NCBI GenBank assembly: GCA_023248635.1
Contig: JAHFED010000004.1
Coordinates: 114,488 to 178,487 of the forward strand
Length of the DNA stretch: 64,000 nucleotides
Direction: 5' to 3'
Source of the DNA: Myxococcales bacterium
GTDB taxonomy: Bacteria > Myxococcota > UBA727 > VGSZ01
Part shown: positions 1 through 9,500 of the stretch, one piece after another
Layout of the letters: the number at the start of each line of letters is the position of its first letter
Numbering within the stretch: the stretch's first letter is position 1
Program-made: the position numbers and the translations under genes
The notes under the pieces: generated by a model
Database searches by the model: none
What the model was told of the DNA's origin: nothing
The model's input: the letters and a program-made list of their open reading frames with translations, nothing else

Positions 1-1611
1 TCCAGCGGGTTCCTGGTCATCACCGATACGGGCGCCCTGCCTCCGGCCGTGACTGTGAGTCCCGTCCCCAACAGCGAGGACGCCAGCGACCTGTTCCTCT
101 CCCCGGTCGCCGACACCATCGTCTTCTTCTCGGCCGCCAACCTCGGCCCCCCGGATGACGACACGACCACGGACTTGTTCGTCGTCAACGTCAGCCCCGC
201 TGGGGGCCTGTCTGCCCCCACCAACGCCAGCGCCGATGTCGACGGGAGCCTGTGCAGCCTGGACACCGCCGCCGACGACGCCTGCCTCCCCATCAGCCTG
301 ACCCACGACGGCCGCGTGGCCTACACCGATTTCACGGCCGGCCCGCGCGCGCTGCTCAAAGACCTGGTCGGCGGCGCCGACGACGTCGACTTGGCCGGCG
401 GCGTCGATGCCGATGCCGTCTCGATCGCAGCCGGAGGGCTCTTTGCGACCTTTGCCAGCAGCAACGGCTCCTTCGTGGCGCCCGCCCTCGAGGAGGCCCT
501 GCGCGTCTGGCGCGTCGATGTCGAAGCGCTGCCTCAACCCGGCGAGGGCGAGGGCGAGGGCGAAGGCGAAGGCGAAGGCGAAGGAGACGCCGAAAGCTGC
601 TTGCAGTTGCTTCGGTCGATTCCCAATGGCAGCGCCACGACGGTGCTCCAGGATGTCGCCACCTTCTCGGGCGGCGTCGTCGTGTTTGCCAGCGGACAGT
701 CGGGCTTCGTCTTCGCCGACTCGAGCGACCCCTTCGACCCTTTCGCTCCCACGACCCAGGAGCTCTTTGCCATGGGCGGCGACAGCTACACCTCGGTGGC
801 CTCTTTTGGCGACAACATCCTCTTGGGCGGCAGCGCCTCCCAGCCCATCCGGCGCGTCAGCGGATCGTTGACCGAGGGGGGGCTCGGCGAGGTCCAGCCT
901 TCGGACCACGCAGAATTCGTCGCTGCCGGCGGCGATGAAAGCGCCCGGCCCGGGCCCGTGGCGCTCAGCGCGAACCGCGCCATGATCGCCCTGCAGGGCG
1001 ACAAAGGCCTGCTCGTCTGGGACAGCCTGCTGCAAGGCACGGACGGCTTCTTGCCTGCGGGCGCTTTCGCCGGCGATTTCGGCGGCGAGGCCACTGCGCT
1101 GCACATCGACGTCGACGGCAACCTGTGGGCCTTGACCACCACCGGCAACCTGCGTTTCGTCGACTTCAGCAGTGGCGGGCCCCAGATTGACCGCTCCGCA
1201 CGCGGGTTCGACCGCACCTTTGGGACCCAAGTGGCCAGCAACAGCCTGGGCGAGGTCGTGACCGCAGGCGACAACACCGTTCTCGTGCGCACCACCGCCG
1301 ACCTCTTCCCCAGCGACGTGATTCTGGGGCTGACCGGCGTCCCCGACCAGGTCGGCGGCATTGTCTTCCTCGATGACGACACGGTCGTGGTAGGACGGGG
1401 CGGCCGCTTCGGAGCCAGCGCGCGGCTCGAGCTGTATGACCTGGGCGTCGGCGACCTGACCTTCCGGGCCATTGTCGATCTGCCAGACGTCATCCCCGAC
1501 CGTTTGGCCGTGGTGAGCAACAACACCGGTCGCCTCTTCGTCGTCGTCGCCAGCACCCTGGATTCTGTCGGCGGTCCCCAAGTCGTCGACGTCACCGCCT
1601 GCCTGCCCTGA
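1..1611 (+). CDS. Propeller-like secreted protein with (GE)n spacer, 5'-partial
   Basis: The reading frame is open from base 1, so the gene starts left of the window; a GTG at 49 is only an internal candidate start. About 536 residues are visible. The first third resembles surface-protein propeller repeats (for example 'DLFLSPVADTIVFFSAANLG' at codons 31-50 counted from base 1). A Gly-Glu spacer follows (541-585), and then a second domain with repeated short beta segments and no recognisable catalytic motif. The (GE)n spacer is shared with other exported proteins in this window, so export is inferred, but the signal peptide is not visible. The stop overlaps the next start by one base (TGATG at 1609-1613), which suggests translational coupling. 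Function is unknown. Confidence 0.75.
   Translation, partial: SSGFLVITDTGALPPAVTVSPVPNSEDASDLFLSPVADTIVFFSAANLGPPDDDTTTDLFVVNVSPAGGLSAPTNASADVDGSLCSLDTAADDACLPISLTHDGRVAYTDFTAGPRALLKDLVGGADDVDLAGGVDADAVSIAAGGLFATFASSNGSFVAPALEEALRVWRVDVEALPQPGEGEGEGEGEGEGEGDAESCLQLLRSIPNGSATTVLQDVATFSGGVVVFASGQSGFVFADSSDPFDPFAPTTQELFAMGGDSYTSVASFGDNILLGGSASQPIRRVSGSLTEGGLGEVQPSDHAEFVAAGGDESARPGPVALSANRAMIALQGDKGLLVWDSLLQGTDGFLPAGAFAGDFGGEATALHIDVDGNLWALTTTGNLRFVDFSSGGPQIDRSARGFDRTFGTQVASNSLGEVVTAGDNTVLVRTTADLFPSDVILGLTGVPDQVGGIVFLDDDTVVVGRGGRFGASARLELYDLGVGDLTFRAIVDLPDVIPDRLAVVSNNTGRLFVVVASTLDSVGGPQVVDVTACLP
541..585 (+). repeat. (GE)n-coding hexanucleotide repeat
   Basis: This is an array of GGCGAG/GGCGAA units coding for alternating Gly and Glu in the propeller-like protein. 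Codon choice shifts from GAG to GAA along the array, which suggests expansion by slippage. The opposite strand reads as alternating Pro-Ser. Confidence 0.85.
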
Positions 1612-2705
1612 TGGAGGCCCAGCGTCCCTTCCTGGAACGACTCGGCGTGCGCACCCTCGAGCGCCGCCAAGACGTCGTCGTCGCCGCGGGGGCCCGGCCG
1701 CTGGGCGACGGCGTGGTCCATCTGATCGACGCCACCGAGCGGGCCGCGCTGCGCCGCATCGAGCGCCTCGCCTTGACGCGGGCAGCCTTGGCCGGGGCGA
1801 CATCGGCGCTCATCTCGGCCTTGGCCGACCTCTGCGTGCAGGAGCAGCAGGCGTCTCGCCCCGTCCTCTACTGGGGTGTCGTCGCAGCCGCCGGCATCAC
1901 GGCCGCGGTGCTCGAGATCTGCTTTCTCTCCTTCGACGCGCTGCGCAGCGTGCACGCCATGTCCGTTGCCACCGGCGGCCTCGACGACGACGACGCCGGC
2001 CGCCGATCGCGGGTGCTCACCAGCCTGGCGCGGGCCGCCCTCGAGGTGCCAAACCCTCCGACCAGCGCCTTCGGCGTCAACCCCCACCGCGAGGCCAACA
2101 AGGTCCTGCTCGTCAGCGCCGCCGTGCTTTACAAGCTCAAGGTGTCGGCGACGAACGTGATCCTGAAGCAGGTGGTGCGCCGCATGCTTGGGCGTGCCGC
2201 CGTCCGCTCCTTCCTCCCTTTCGTCGCCATTCCGGCCACGGCGGCGTGGGATTTCTTGGTGTGCCGCCTGGTGATGCGCGAAGCGCGGGTGCGGGTCTTT
2301 GGCCCCTCCCTCGCCAACGACGTCGTCGACCGCTTGCTGCCGCCCGGCCATCCCGTCAGCGCGCCCTTGGCCGAGGCCCTGGCGCGCGCCGCCGCCAGCT
2401 GCGTGGTGCGCTCCGCCGACCTGCACCCCAACCTTGAGCTCCTGCTCGCAGCGCTGGTGGCGCGACTCGAGGTACCCGTCCCCCCCTCCGTCGATGACAG
2501 CGCCGCTTTCCTCGCGCTGCTGCCCAGCCTCGACGAAGGCGACGCCAGCGTGGTCCGACGCTTCTTGCGCGCCGCCACCGTGATCGATGGGCGCGTGGCC
2601 CGCCGCGAACGCGCGTTGCTGAAAGATGCCCAAGCCTGGATCGACGGCGACGTCGAAGCCGAGCGCTGCCGCGTGCTCGCGGGCGAGCCCCTGCTCTTGG
2701 TGTGA
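1611..2705 (+). CDS. Membrane-associated helical protein with TerB-like tail
   Basis: This 364-residue protein starts with an ATG that overlaps the preceding stop by one base, so it is probably co-translated with the upstream propeller-like protein. It is mostly helical. There is one clear hydrophobic segment around residues 84-106 ('PVLYWGVVAAAGITAAVLEI') and a second hydrophobic stretch near residues 200-225. The C-terminus contains 'VIDGRVARRERALLKDA' (about residues 325-341), which looks like the acidic/basic helix of TerB-type domains. From memory the layout resembles the uncharacterised LBF_2804 family of spirochaetes and myxobacteria, but this needs a profile search. No catalytic residues are apparent. 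The Asp-rich loop at about residues 123-127 could bind metal, which is speculative. Confidence 0.75.
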   Translation: MEAQRPFLERLGVRTLERRQDVVVAAGARPLGDGVVHLIDATERAALRRIERLALTRAALAGATSALISALADLCVQEQQASRPVLYWGVVAAAGITAAVLEICFLSFDALRSVHAMSVATGGLDDDDAGRRSRVLTSLARAALEVPNPPTSAFGVNPHREANKVLLVSAAVLYKLKVSATNVILKQVVRRMLGRAAVRSFLPFVAIPATAAWDFLVCRLVMREARVRVFGPSLANDVVDRLLPPGHPVSAPLAEALARAAASCVVRSADLHPNLELLLAALVARLEVPVPPSVDDSAAFLALLPSLDEGDASVVRRFLRAATVIDGRVARRERALLKDAQAWIDGDVEAERCRVLAGEPLLLV

Positions 2706-2800
2706 GTACCCGCAGACTTCGAGGGAAGGCCGGCGTCGATCCATTCGTTGCAAGCAGAGCCGCTGTAGGCTGACGTCGACGTCGCCCCAGGAGCCCCCCC

Positions 2801-5767
2801 ATGAGTATCCTTCCCCGCTTGAGCCGCCTGGCCCGCTTCACGCTGCAGGCCTTGTTCTGGCCCTGGAACCTCGTGCTCTCGTGTCTGGCGATCTTTGGTT
2901 ACCTCCCCTTCGCCCTCCTCGATCTCGTGGTCGACGCCGTGGACGGCCTGGCGCGCTGGGACTTCGTGGCAGGCTCGGTCGTCATGGTGGCCGTGCCGCC
3001 GGCGACGCTGGTCTACGCCTGGCTGCACCGCGCCCACTTCAAAGAAGCACCCGGCGAGCTCGCGGTGCTCTTCTTCGGCGTCGAGCTGCCCTTGCTGGCC
3101 TGCACCGCCGCGCGTCTGTTCGGCTTCCAGGAGCTCACCGGCGCGGCCCAGCTCGTGTATCTCGCCCTCGTCGCCGGCGGCGTCGTGGCCGAGGGCCGCT
3201 TGATCGCTGGCAAGCGCCTGCCTCCCGTGCAGCTCGTCGACGGCGTCGCCCATGGACTCTTGGTGCTGCGGGCCCTGGCTGGCGCCTACGTCGGCTTCTT
3301 GCTGGCATCGATCTCCCTGCCCGTGCTTGCCCAGGGTTTGGTGGAGGTGGCCATCGGCGTCGCCGACGAACCAGGGATCCTGTTTGGTGCGCTGGTGATG
3401 TTCCCCGTGACGGCTTTCGTCGTCGCCACCGGGCTGCTGGTGCTGACTCTTCCGGTCACGGCTCCGCTCACGTGGTTCTACGCGCTGCGCCGATCGGGTC
3501 GGGCCTTGCGCGCAGCTTGGGGACTCGACGACCTGCTCTTCGCCAGCGCCGCACCTGCGCTGGTCGGCGTCGTGTGTCTGGTGGTGCTGGTGCCCCAACC
3601 CCACGTGGCCGCTTTTCGGGCGCTCGATGCGCTTCCCAAAAACGACGACGAGCGACGGGCGCTGGTTGCGCAGCGCGACGAGATCGCGCTCGGCCTCGTC
3701 GATGCCTACCTGGGCAAGCACCGCTACCTCACCGACGACGTCAACGACACTTGGGCCCGGCTGTGGAGCTTCGACGGCGACCTCATCGCAAAAAGCGAGC
3801 TGCGTCCGCTCGACGAAGCCCTCAACCAATTGGCGCGCCCCTTCACCTACGAAGGGCACATGCCGGAGTCCAAGCGCGCCGCCCAGCTCTACCGCGACTT
3901 CTTTGGCCATGAGCTCGAGCGCGACCACGCCGCCGCCGTGCGCAACGCCTTGGCCGCGACCTGGTCCCAAGAAGAGCGCTTCGCCGGCTTCATCAACGAG
4001 GGCCAAGCCCGGGTACGCCTGGCGTCCCAAGAGGTGAACGCCCAGCCCCACGACGGCGTCGTCGACGTCGAAGTGCACGATGTGTGGGTGAACCAAACCG
4101 GCCGCGACGAAGAAGTCGCCCTCTTTTTCGAGCTCCCCGAGAGCGCAGCGGTCACCGGGCTGTGGTTGTCCCCCACAACCCGCAAAGAAGATGGCGCGAA
4201 ATTCGTCGTCGCTCCCCGGGGCGCAGCGCAGCAGATCTACAACGAGGAGGTGCGGGCTCACCGCGATCCGGCGCTGCTCGAGCAGGTCGGTCCCCGCCAA
4301 TACCGCCTGCGCGTGTTTCCGGTGCCCGCCCGACCCCCGCGGGACAAGAGCAGCGTCGCCCTATCGTCGTCGTCGTGGGCAGGACCCGAGGCGCCCCGCG
4401 TGCACGTGTGGATGAGCTACCAGGCCCTGCCCGACGTCGACGGCCGCACGCCGCTGCCGCGCCTGCGCGAACGCCGAAACGGCTTTTGGGATCACCAAAG
4501 CACGCGCACGCTCAACGGCGCCTCGGTCGACGCCATCGACGCCGTCGATGGTGGTGGCTGGGTGCAAGGCGAACCGAGCGAGCACCTCGATCCCCAGGTC
4601 GTCGTTGCCGACGTCGACGGCGCCTGTTTGAAGCTGACTCCCGCGGCGCTGCCCGCGCCCCGGCTGGCCGGCCAGCGCATCGACGTCGTCATCGATCGCA
4701 GCCTCGATCTCGCGGCCCACCGTGCGGCCTTGGGGCAGGCGTTAACGGCCTTGAGCGCCAGCGGCGCGAGCCTGCGCTTCGTATTGGGCACCAGTGCGCT
4801 GCGGGGGGAATCCGCCAGCGTGGCCGACGTCGTCAACGTCGACGATCTCGTTTTCTTCGGCGCCGCGCGTCCCAAAGATCTCCTGCGCCAACTGCTCGCG
4901 CTGCGCGGTGCCGAGATCGGCGATGCCGTGGTGCTCTTGGCAGGCTCGGCCTCCTTCGACGCCGCCGACGACAGCCCCCTCGTTCTCACGTCCTTGGGCC
5001 GAGCTTTGCCGCCCACCTTTCTCGTTCATGTGGTGGGCACGATGCCCGCGGGCTACGACGACGCCACCATCGATGCCTTGCGCCGCAGCGGGGGCAACGC
5101 GACCACCGACATCGGTCAAGCCCTGGCCCGACTCTCCCAACGATCCTCGGGACCCAGTGCACCAGCCTTCGTCGACGGCTACCGCGTCGACATCGACGGC
5201 CTCTGTCCTTCCGCCACCGGCGCGCTGGCGCTGGCGGCACGACAACGCATCCTCGCTGCCGACCGCGAGGGCCTGGCGCCCCTCGATACCCTCGATCGTC
5301 TGCACCGCATCGCTGTCAACGCCGGCGTGGTGACTCCCTATTCGTCGATGATCGTCCTGTTGAACGACCAGCAACGCGCTCGCTTGGCCCAGTTGAACCA
5401 GCAGCAGGATCGCTTCGATCGAGAAGTCGAAGCCGACACCAAGGCAGGCGCCCTGCTCGGCGACAAAGACAGCACCAAGTCCGAGGTCGCGCCTGCGAGC
5501 GAGGCCAACGAAAAGAAAGAAGTGAGCAAGCCCCAAGCAGTGGATGAGCCGACCAAAGCGGTGGCGGCGCCGTCGGTGGCTGACCCTGGGATGCCCATGA
5601 CCGGCGATGACGCGACCAAGATCTCACTGGCGCCGGTCATCAACGCTCAGCCCGCGACCACGACGCCACCCGATGTCTCGGGTGTCCCTGAGCCGGGGGA
5701 GTGGCTTTTGATGATCCTCGCCGGCATCGTGGTGGTCGTCTTGGAGCGACGTCGACGCTTGAGCTGA
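2801..5767 (+). CDS. PEP-CTERM integral membrane protein with VIT domain
   Basis: This 988-residue protein has a strong ribosome binding site (CAGGAG, a few bases before the ATG). The first ~265 residues hold about seven hydrophobic membrane segments. A VIT-like domain lies around residues 395-560 (short marks: 'VEVHDVWVNQTG', 'YNEEVRAHRDPALLEQ'). A vWA-like strand 'RIDVVIDRSLD' follows near residue 627. The C-terminus is a sorting signal: 'VPEPGEWLL' at residues 962-970, a hydrophobic run, and 'RRRR' near 983. Length, membrane part and tail match the PEP-CTERM integral membrane family (TIGR02921, from memory). PEP-CTERM proteins are substrates of exosortases; none is encoded in this window. 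The gene stands 95 bases after the TerB-like gene and its end faces the reverse gene at 5773. Exact role is unknown. Confidence 0.85.
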   Translation: MSILPRLSRLARFTLQALFWPWNLVLSCLAIFGYLPFALLDLVVDAVDGLARWDFVAGSVVMVAVPPATLVYAWLHRAHFKEAPGELAVLFFGVELPLLACTAARLFGFQELTGAAQLVYLALVAGGVVAEGRLIAGKRLPPVQLVDGVAHGLLVLRALAGAYVGFLLASISLPVLAQGLVEVAIGVADEPGILFGALVMFPVTAFVVATGLLVLTLPVTAPLTWFYALRRSGRALRAAWGLDDLLFASAAPALVGVVCLVVLVPQPHVAAFRALDALPKNDDERRALVAQRDEIALGLVDAYLGKHRYLTDDVNDTWARLWSFDGDLIAKSELRPLDEALNQLARPFTYEGHMPESKRAAQLYRDFFGHELERDHAAAVRNALAATWSQEERFAGFINEGQARVRLASQEVNAQPHDGVVDVEVHDVWVNQTGRDEEVALFFELPESAAVTGLWLSPTTRKEDGAKFVVAPRGAAQQIYNEEVRAHRDPALLEQVGPRQYRLRVFPVPARPPRDKSSVALSSSSWAGPEAPRVHVWMSYQALPDVDGRTPLPRLRERRNGFWDHQSTRTLNGASVDAIDAVDGGGWVQGEPSEHLDPQVVVADVDGACLKLTPAALPAPRLAGQRIDVVIDRSLDLAAHRAALGQALTALSASGASLRFVLGTSALRGESASVADVVNVDDLVFFGAARPKDLLRQLLALRGAEIGDAVVLLAGSASFDAADDSPLVLTSLGRALPPTFLVHVVGTMPAGYDDATIDALRRSGGNATTDIGQALARLSQRSSGPSAPAFVDGYRVDIDGLCPSATGALALAARQRILAADREGLAPLDTLDRLHRIAVNAGVVTPYSSMIVLLNDQQRARLAQLNQQQDRFDREVEADTKAGALLGDKDSTKSEVAPASEANEKKEVSKPQAVDEPTKAVAAPSVADPGMPMTGDDATKISLAPVINAQPATTTPPDVSGVPEPGEWLLMILAGIVVVVLERRRRLS

Positions 5768-5772
5768 GCCCA

Positions 5773-6363
5773 TCACTTCTTGCAGTTGAGCTCCGCGAGC
5801 AACGCGAACTTGCCATCCGGCCCGCTCATCTCGAGCACGGAGGCCGTCTCTTTGTCGCCCTTCCTGCTGATCGTCTCTTTGAACAGCATCTTCTGCGGTC
5901 CCATGACCTCGCCGGCCCACACGATCTTGTCCCCCTCCCAGCCTTTGGAGCTGAGGTGGGTGACCATGCCCATGCCATCGACGTCGGTGCGCAGGAGCTG
6001 CTTCTTGCCGGGATCAAAGCCGATGGTCGCCGCCATCACGTAGGGCATGGGGTTCTCCTTCGTCTTCTTCTCCTCGTAGCGCATGAAGTACCAGTAGCCG
6101 TTCAGGTCGGACTTGAAGGTCATCTCGGCCTTGACCGGGTGGGCTTTGCCGAAAGGAGAGTCGGGGGCGCCGCCGTCACATTTCCAGGTGCCCACGCTGC
6201 CCTTCATGTTGGCGTCGAGCTCGGGGGCGGGCGGCGGCGGTGCTGCGTCGGCGGCCGCTGCGGGCGGGGTCGCGGCTTTGGCCGGCGTCGCTGGCGCCTT
6301 GGGATCGGCGGCAAAGGCCGAGGTGGCAAGGACGAAGCCGGCGGCGAAGACGATCGTTTTCAT
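5773..6363 (-). CDS. Secreted DUF1579-like protein
   Basis: I chose the ATG at 6363 because it gives a classic signal peptide ('MKTIVFAAGFVLATSAFA', cleaved after Ala18) and has GGGAG just upstream; a longer frame to 6429 has no such signal. The product is 196 residues. After an Ala/Pro-rich linker (residues 19-50) comes a single beta-rich domain with 'GTWKCDGGAPDSPFGKAHPV' and alternating strands, ending in 'LAELNCKK'. This resembles DUF1579-type lipocalin-like folds, which measure or bind small ligands but have no assigned reaction. It sits between convergent PEP-CTERM and upstream coiled-coil genes. Export to the periplasm is well supported; the family call is moderate. Confidence 0.75.
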   Translation of the reverse strand: MKTIVFAAGFVLATSAFAADPKAPATPAKAATPPAAAADAAPPPPAPELDANMKGSVGTWKCDGGAPDSPFGKAHPVKAEMTFKSDLNGYWYFMRYEEKKTKENPMPYVMAATIGFDPGKKQLLRTDVDGMGMVTHLSSKGWEGDKIVWAGEVMGPQKMLFKETISRKGDKETASVLEMSGPDGKFALLAELNCKK

Positions 6364-6505
6364 GGGAGCTCCCGTTGACCGCGATGCGCGGGCAGCAGCT
6401 CGGTAGCGCGAATGTCGGCGTCGCGGCACCCGTGTCTGATCGAGTCCACGGCCGAAACCATCGGCTTTTCGCCCGACTCCCTGAAGGCCTTGGGGTGCAT
6501 CCGCG

Positions 6506-9500
6506 TTAGCTCAGACCTTCGCTTCGGACGATGCGCTCGGTGAGGCGATTGATGCGCTCGGCCTGCTCCGCGATCTTCTGATCCTTAGCCTTGGCGGCCT
6601 TCTCGAGAGCCTCGAGCCGCTCTCGAAGGACGTTGGCATCGACGTCGTCGGCTCCATCACCCTCGGCTTTTTCGCCCAACAGCTTCTCGTGCTCGGCGCG
6701 CAGGCGCAGCAGGGCTTCTTCGAGCTCGGCGCGACGACGGGCTTCGAGGCGCGTGCGCTCGGCAGCGGCAGCGGCAGCGGCGACGGCGGCGTCTCGCTCC
6801 ACCAGCGCTTCGGCGCGGCCGGCGTTGTCGACGTTGAGGCGCTCCGCGAGGGCGTCGCGGTCGATCTTGATGAGCACCAGCTCGTCGTGGGTCTGCTGTT
6901 GCAGCTCCAGGGATTCGCGGCCGTCGTCGCGGGCCATCTCGAGGCTGTCCCGCAGACCCGTGATCTCGGCTCTCAAGCTCTCCACCAGCACAGAAAGGGA
7001 GCCCAGCTCGGAGCTGCGGCGGGCGTCGGCGTCGAGGGCGGCGGCCTCGGTGTCAGCCAGGCGTACGACGAGTGCGGCGTGGGCTTCTTCCGCGCCCTGC
7101 AGTCGGGCCGCGGCGGCAACGGCGGCGGCGGCTTCGGTGGCGGAGACAGCGGCGGCGCGGGCCATCGAATCTGCACGGACAGCGCGTTCCGCCGTTAACG
7201 CGATGCGCAGGTTCTCGATGTCCCGCAGGTGTTCAGCAGCAGCGGCCTCGACCTCGCTCTCGCGGGCAAGGCGGCGGCGCTCGAACACTTCGTCGGCGTC
7301 GGCGAGCTCGGCGGCCAGCTCGGCGGCCCGGGTCAGGGCGTGGGTCGCCGTCTGGTCGGCTTCGACGAGCTGGGCCTGCAGCAGCTCCGCCCGGTGTCGC
7401 TGTGCCTCGCCGTCGAGCAGACGATGCTGCGCTTCATCGAGCTGGGCGGCCAGCAAGTCGGCGCGCACGGCGTCGTGGTCGGCGCTCTGGCTGAGATCGT
7501 CGAGCGTGCCCTGCAGCTCCTGTCCGTGGCTGCGCACATCGGCCAACTCGGAGCGCAGGCGTCCGAGGACCTGCTGGGCCTCGAGGAGATCGGCGTGGAA
7601 AAGATCCCCACGAGCGCGCTCGAAGGCGAGGGCGTCGGCAGCTTCGATCAACTCGTCGTGAAACAGGTCGCCCCTGGCGCGCTCGACGCTGAGCAGCGAG
7701 CGGGCTTCGGCGAGGGCGCTGTCGAGGAGCTCGCGTTGGGCGGAGACACGTTCTCCCGCGGCCCGCAGGCCCTGCAAGCCAGCAGCGGCGTCGGCGCGCG
7801 CGGTGGCGAGCTCTTCACGCAAAGCGGCGACCTGGGCCCGGGCTGCACTCCACTCCTCGAGTTGCTCGCCGAGCCGAGCGCGCTCGGCGTCGAGCTCGGC
7901 CTCGAGCTCAGCCTGAAGCTCGCGGCTGTGTTGCTCGAGGTCGAGCGCCCGACTGCGTTGATCCTCCAAAGCGCGCTCACGCTCTGCCAGTCTGTCCCGC
8001 GTGGACTCCAGCTCGACGGAGCCTTCATCGAGCCGGGCCGAAAGAGCGGCGCTTTCGTCGGCGGCGCGGCGGCCGACGTCGTCGATGGTGTGCCGGGCCT
8101 GGTCGAGCTGCTGCTGCAGATCAGCCAAGGCCGACTCCGCCGACAAGAGCTTGGCGGAAAGCGCTGCCACTTCGTCTTCGGCGATGGCGACGTGGAGTGC
8201 GGCGTCGACTTGCTCTTGGCGCAGCGCCACCAGCGCCGTTTCCGCACGCTGGCGCTCGGCCTCCACCGCCTCGAGCTCCTGCCCCTCAGCGGCGAGGCGG
8301 TCCGCGAGAATCAGCGCCTCGGCTTCGACGCTGACTCGAAGAGCAGCCTCGGCAGCCAGCTGGGTGGTGGCCGCCACCAGCGTCGCCTGCAGCGTGTCGA
8401 CGTCACTTTCGGCGCTGCGGCTGCGGGCCCTCTCTTCGTCGAGCCCCGCAGCCAGGGTCGCAAAGGCCGCAGTCGACTCGGCCACTCGCCCGACGAGCGC
8501 TGCGGCTTCGGCGTCGACCTGCGCGAGGCGGGCGTGCAGGCGCGCGATTTCGACGGTGGCTGCCTCGATGCGGATCTCACCCTCGGCGACGGCCGCCGCG
8601 GAATCCCGCAGGCAACCCGCGAGGGTCGCCGCCTCGTCGCTGGTGCGCTGTCGTTCGGCGCGCAGCTCGCTCAACTGCTCGGCCAGCCGCGCTTCCAGGA
8701 TGCGTTTGTCGTCGAGCGCTTCGGTCAAGGCCGCCAACTCGCGAGCGTGAGTCGCGCGCTCATCGGTGATGCGCTCCTCGACGATCAGCAAGGCTTCGGT
8801 GATGCGCGCGAGCTCGTCGCGGGTGGCCTCGTGCTCGGCGTTGATGGCCGTGAACGTCGTGGTGGCGGTGGCGGCCAGCTCGTTTTTTTCGACGGCGAAG
8901 CGTGCTTCTGCGCCCTGGAGGGCCGCGCTGTGCTCGACCTGTGCTTCCGCCAGCTTGCGGGTCAGCAGGTCGCCAGCTTGGAGCACGGTGTCGTCGATGG
9001 CGGCACGAACGGCGGCGCTGCGCGCGAGCTGCTCGGCGCTCTGCTGGGCGGCCCGTTCTTCCTCGACGGCAGCGAGGAGGCGCGCGTTTTCGGCGGCGAA
9101 GGCGGCCTGCAAGCGTGCGCGCTCGGACTCGACCTGCTCCAGGGCAGCCAGGGCTTCGTCTTCGGCGACGCGACGCTTGAGTTGCTCTTGCTCCAGGCGC
9201 CGGGGCATCTCGAGGTCGAAGCGCTCAGCGCGCGCCCGGGCTTCGTCGCGCTGCAGGCTCACATCGCGCAGAGCATGGGCCGTCTCTTCGACAACCGCAT
9301 TGAGCCGTCGCACCTCGACCGAGAGGGCAGCCGCAGCGGCGTCGACGTCGGCGGCGCGCTTTTGCTGCTCGCTCAGGGCGGCGGCGGCGCGATCCAGCTC
9401 TTGCTGCACCCGGGTCTGGTCGGCGCGGCGCTCGTGCAGCTGGGCTTCCCGGGCCGCCAGGGCTTGTTGCAGCACGGTGCGCTGGGCCGTGACGTCGTCG

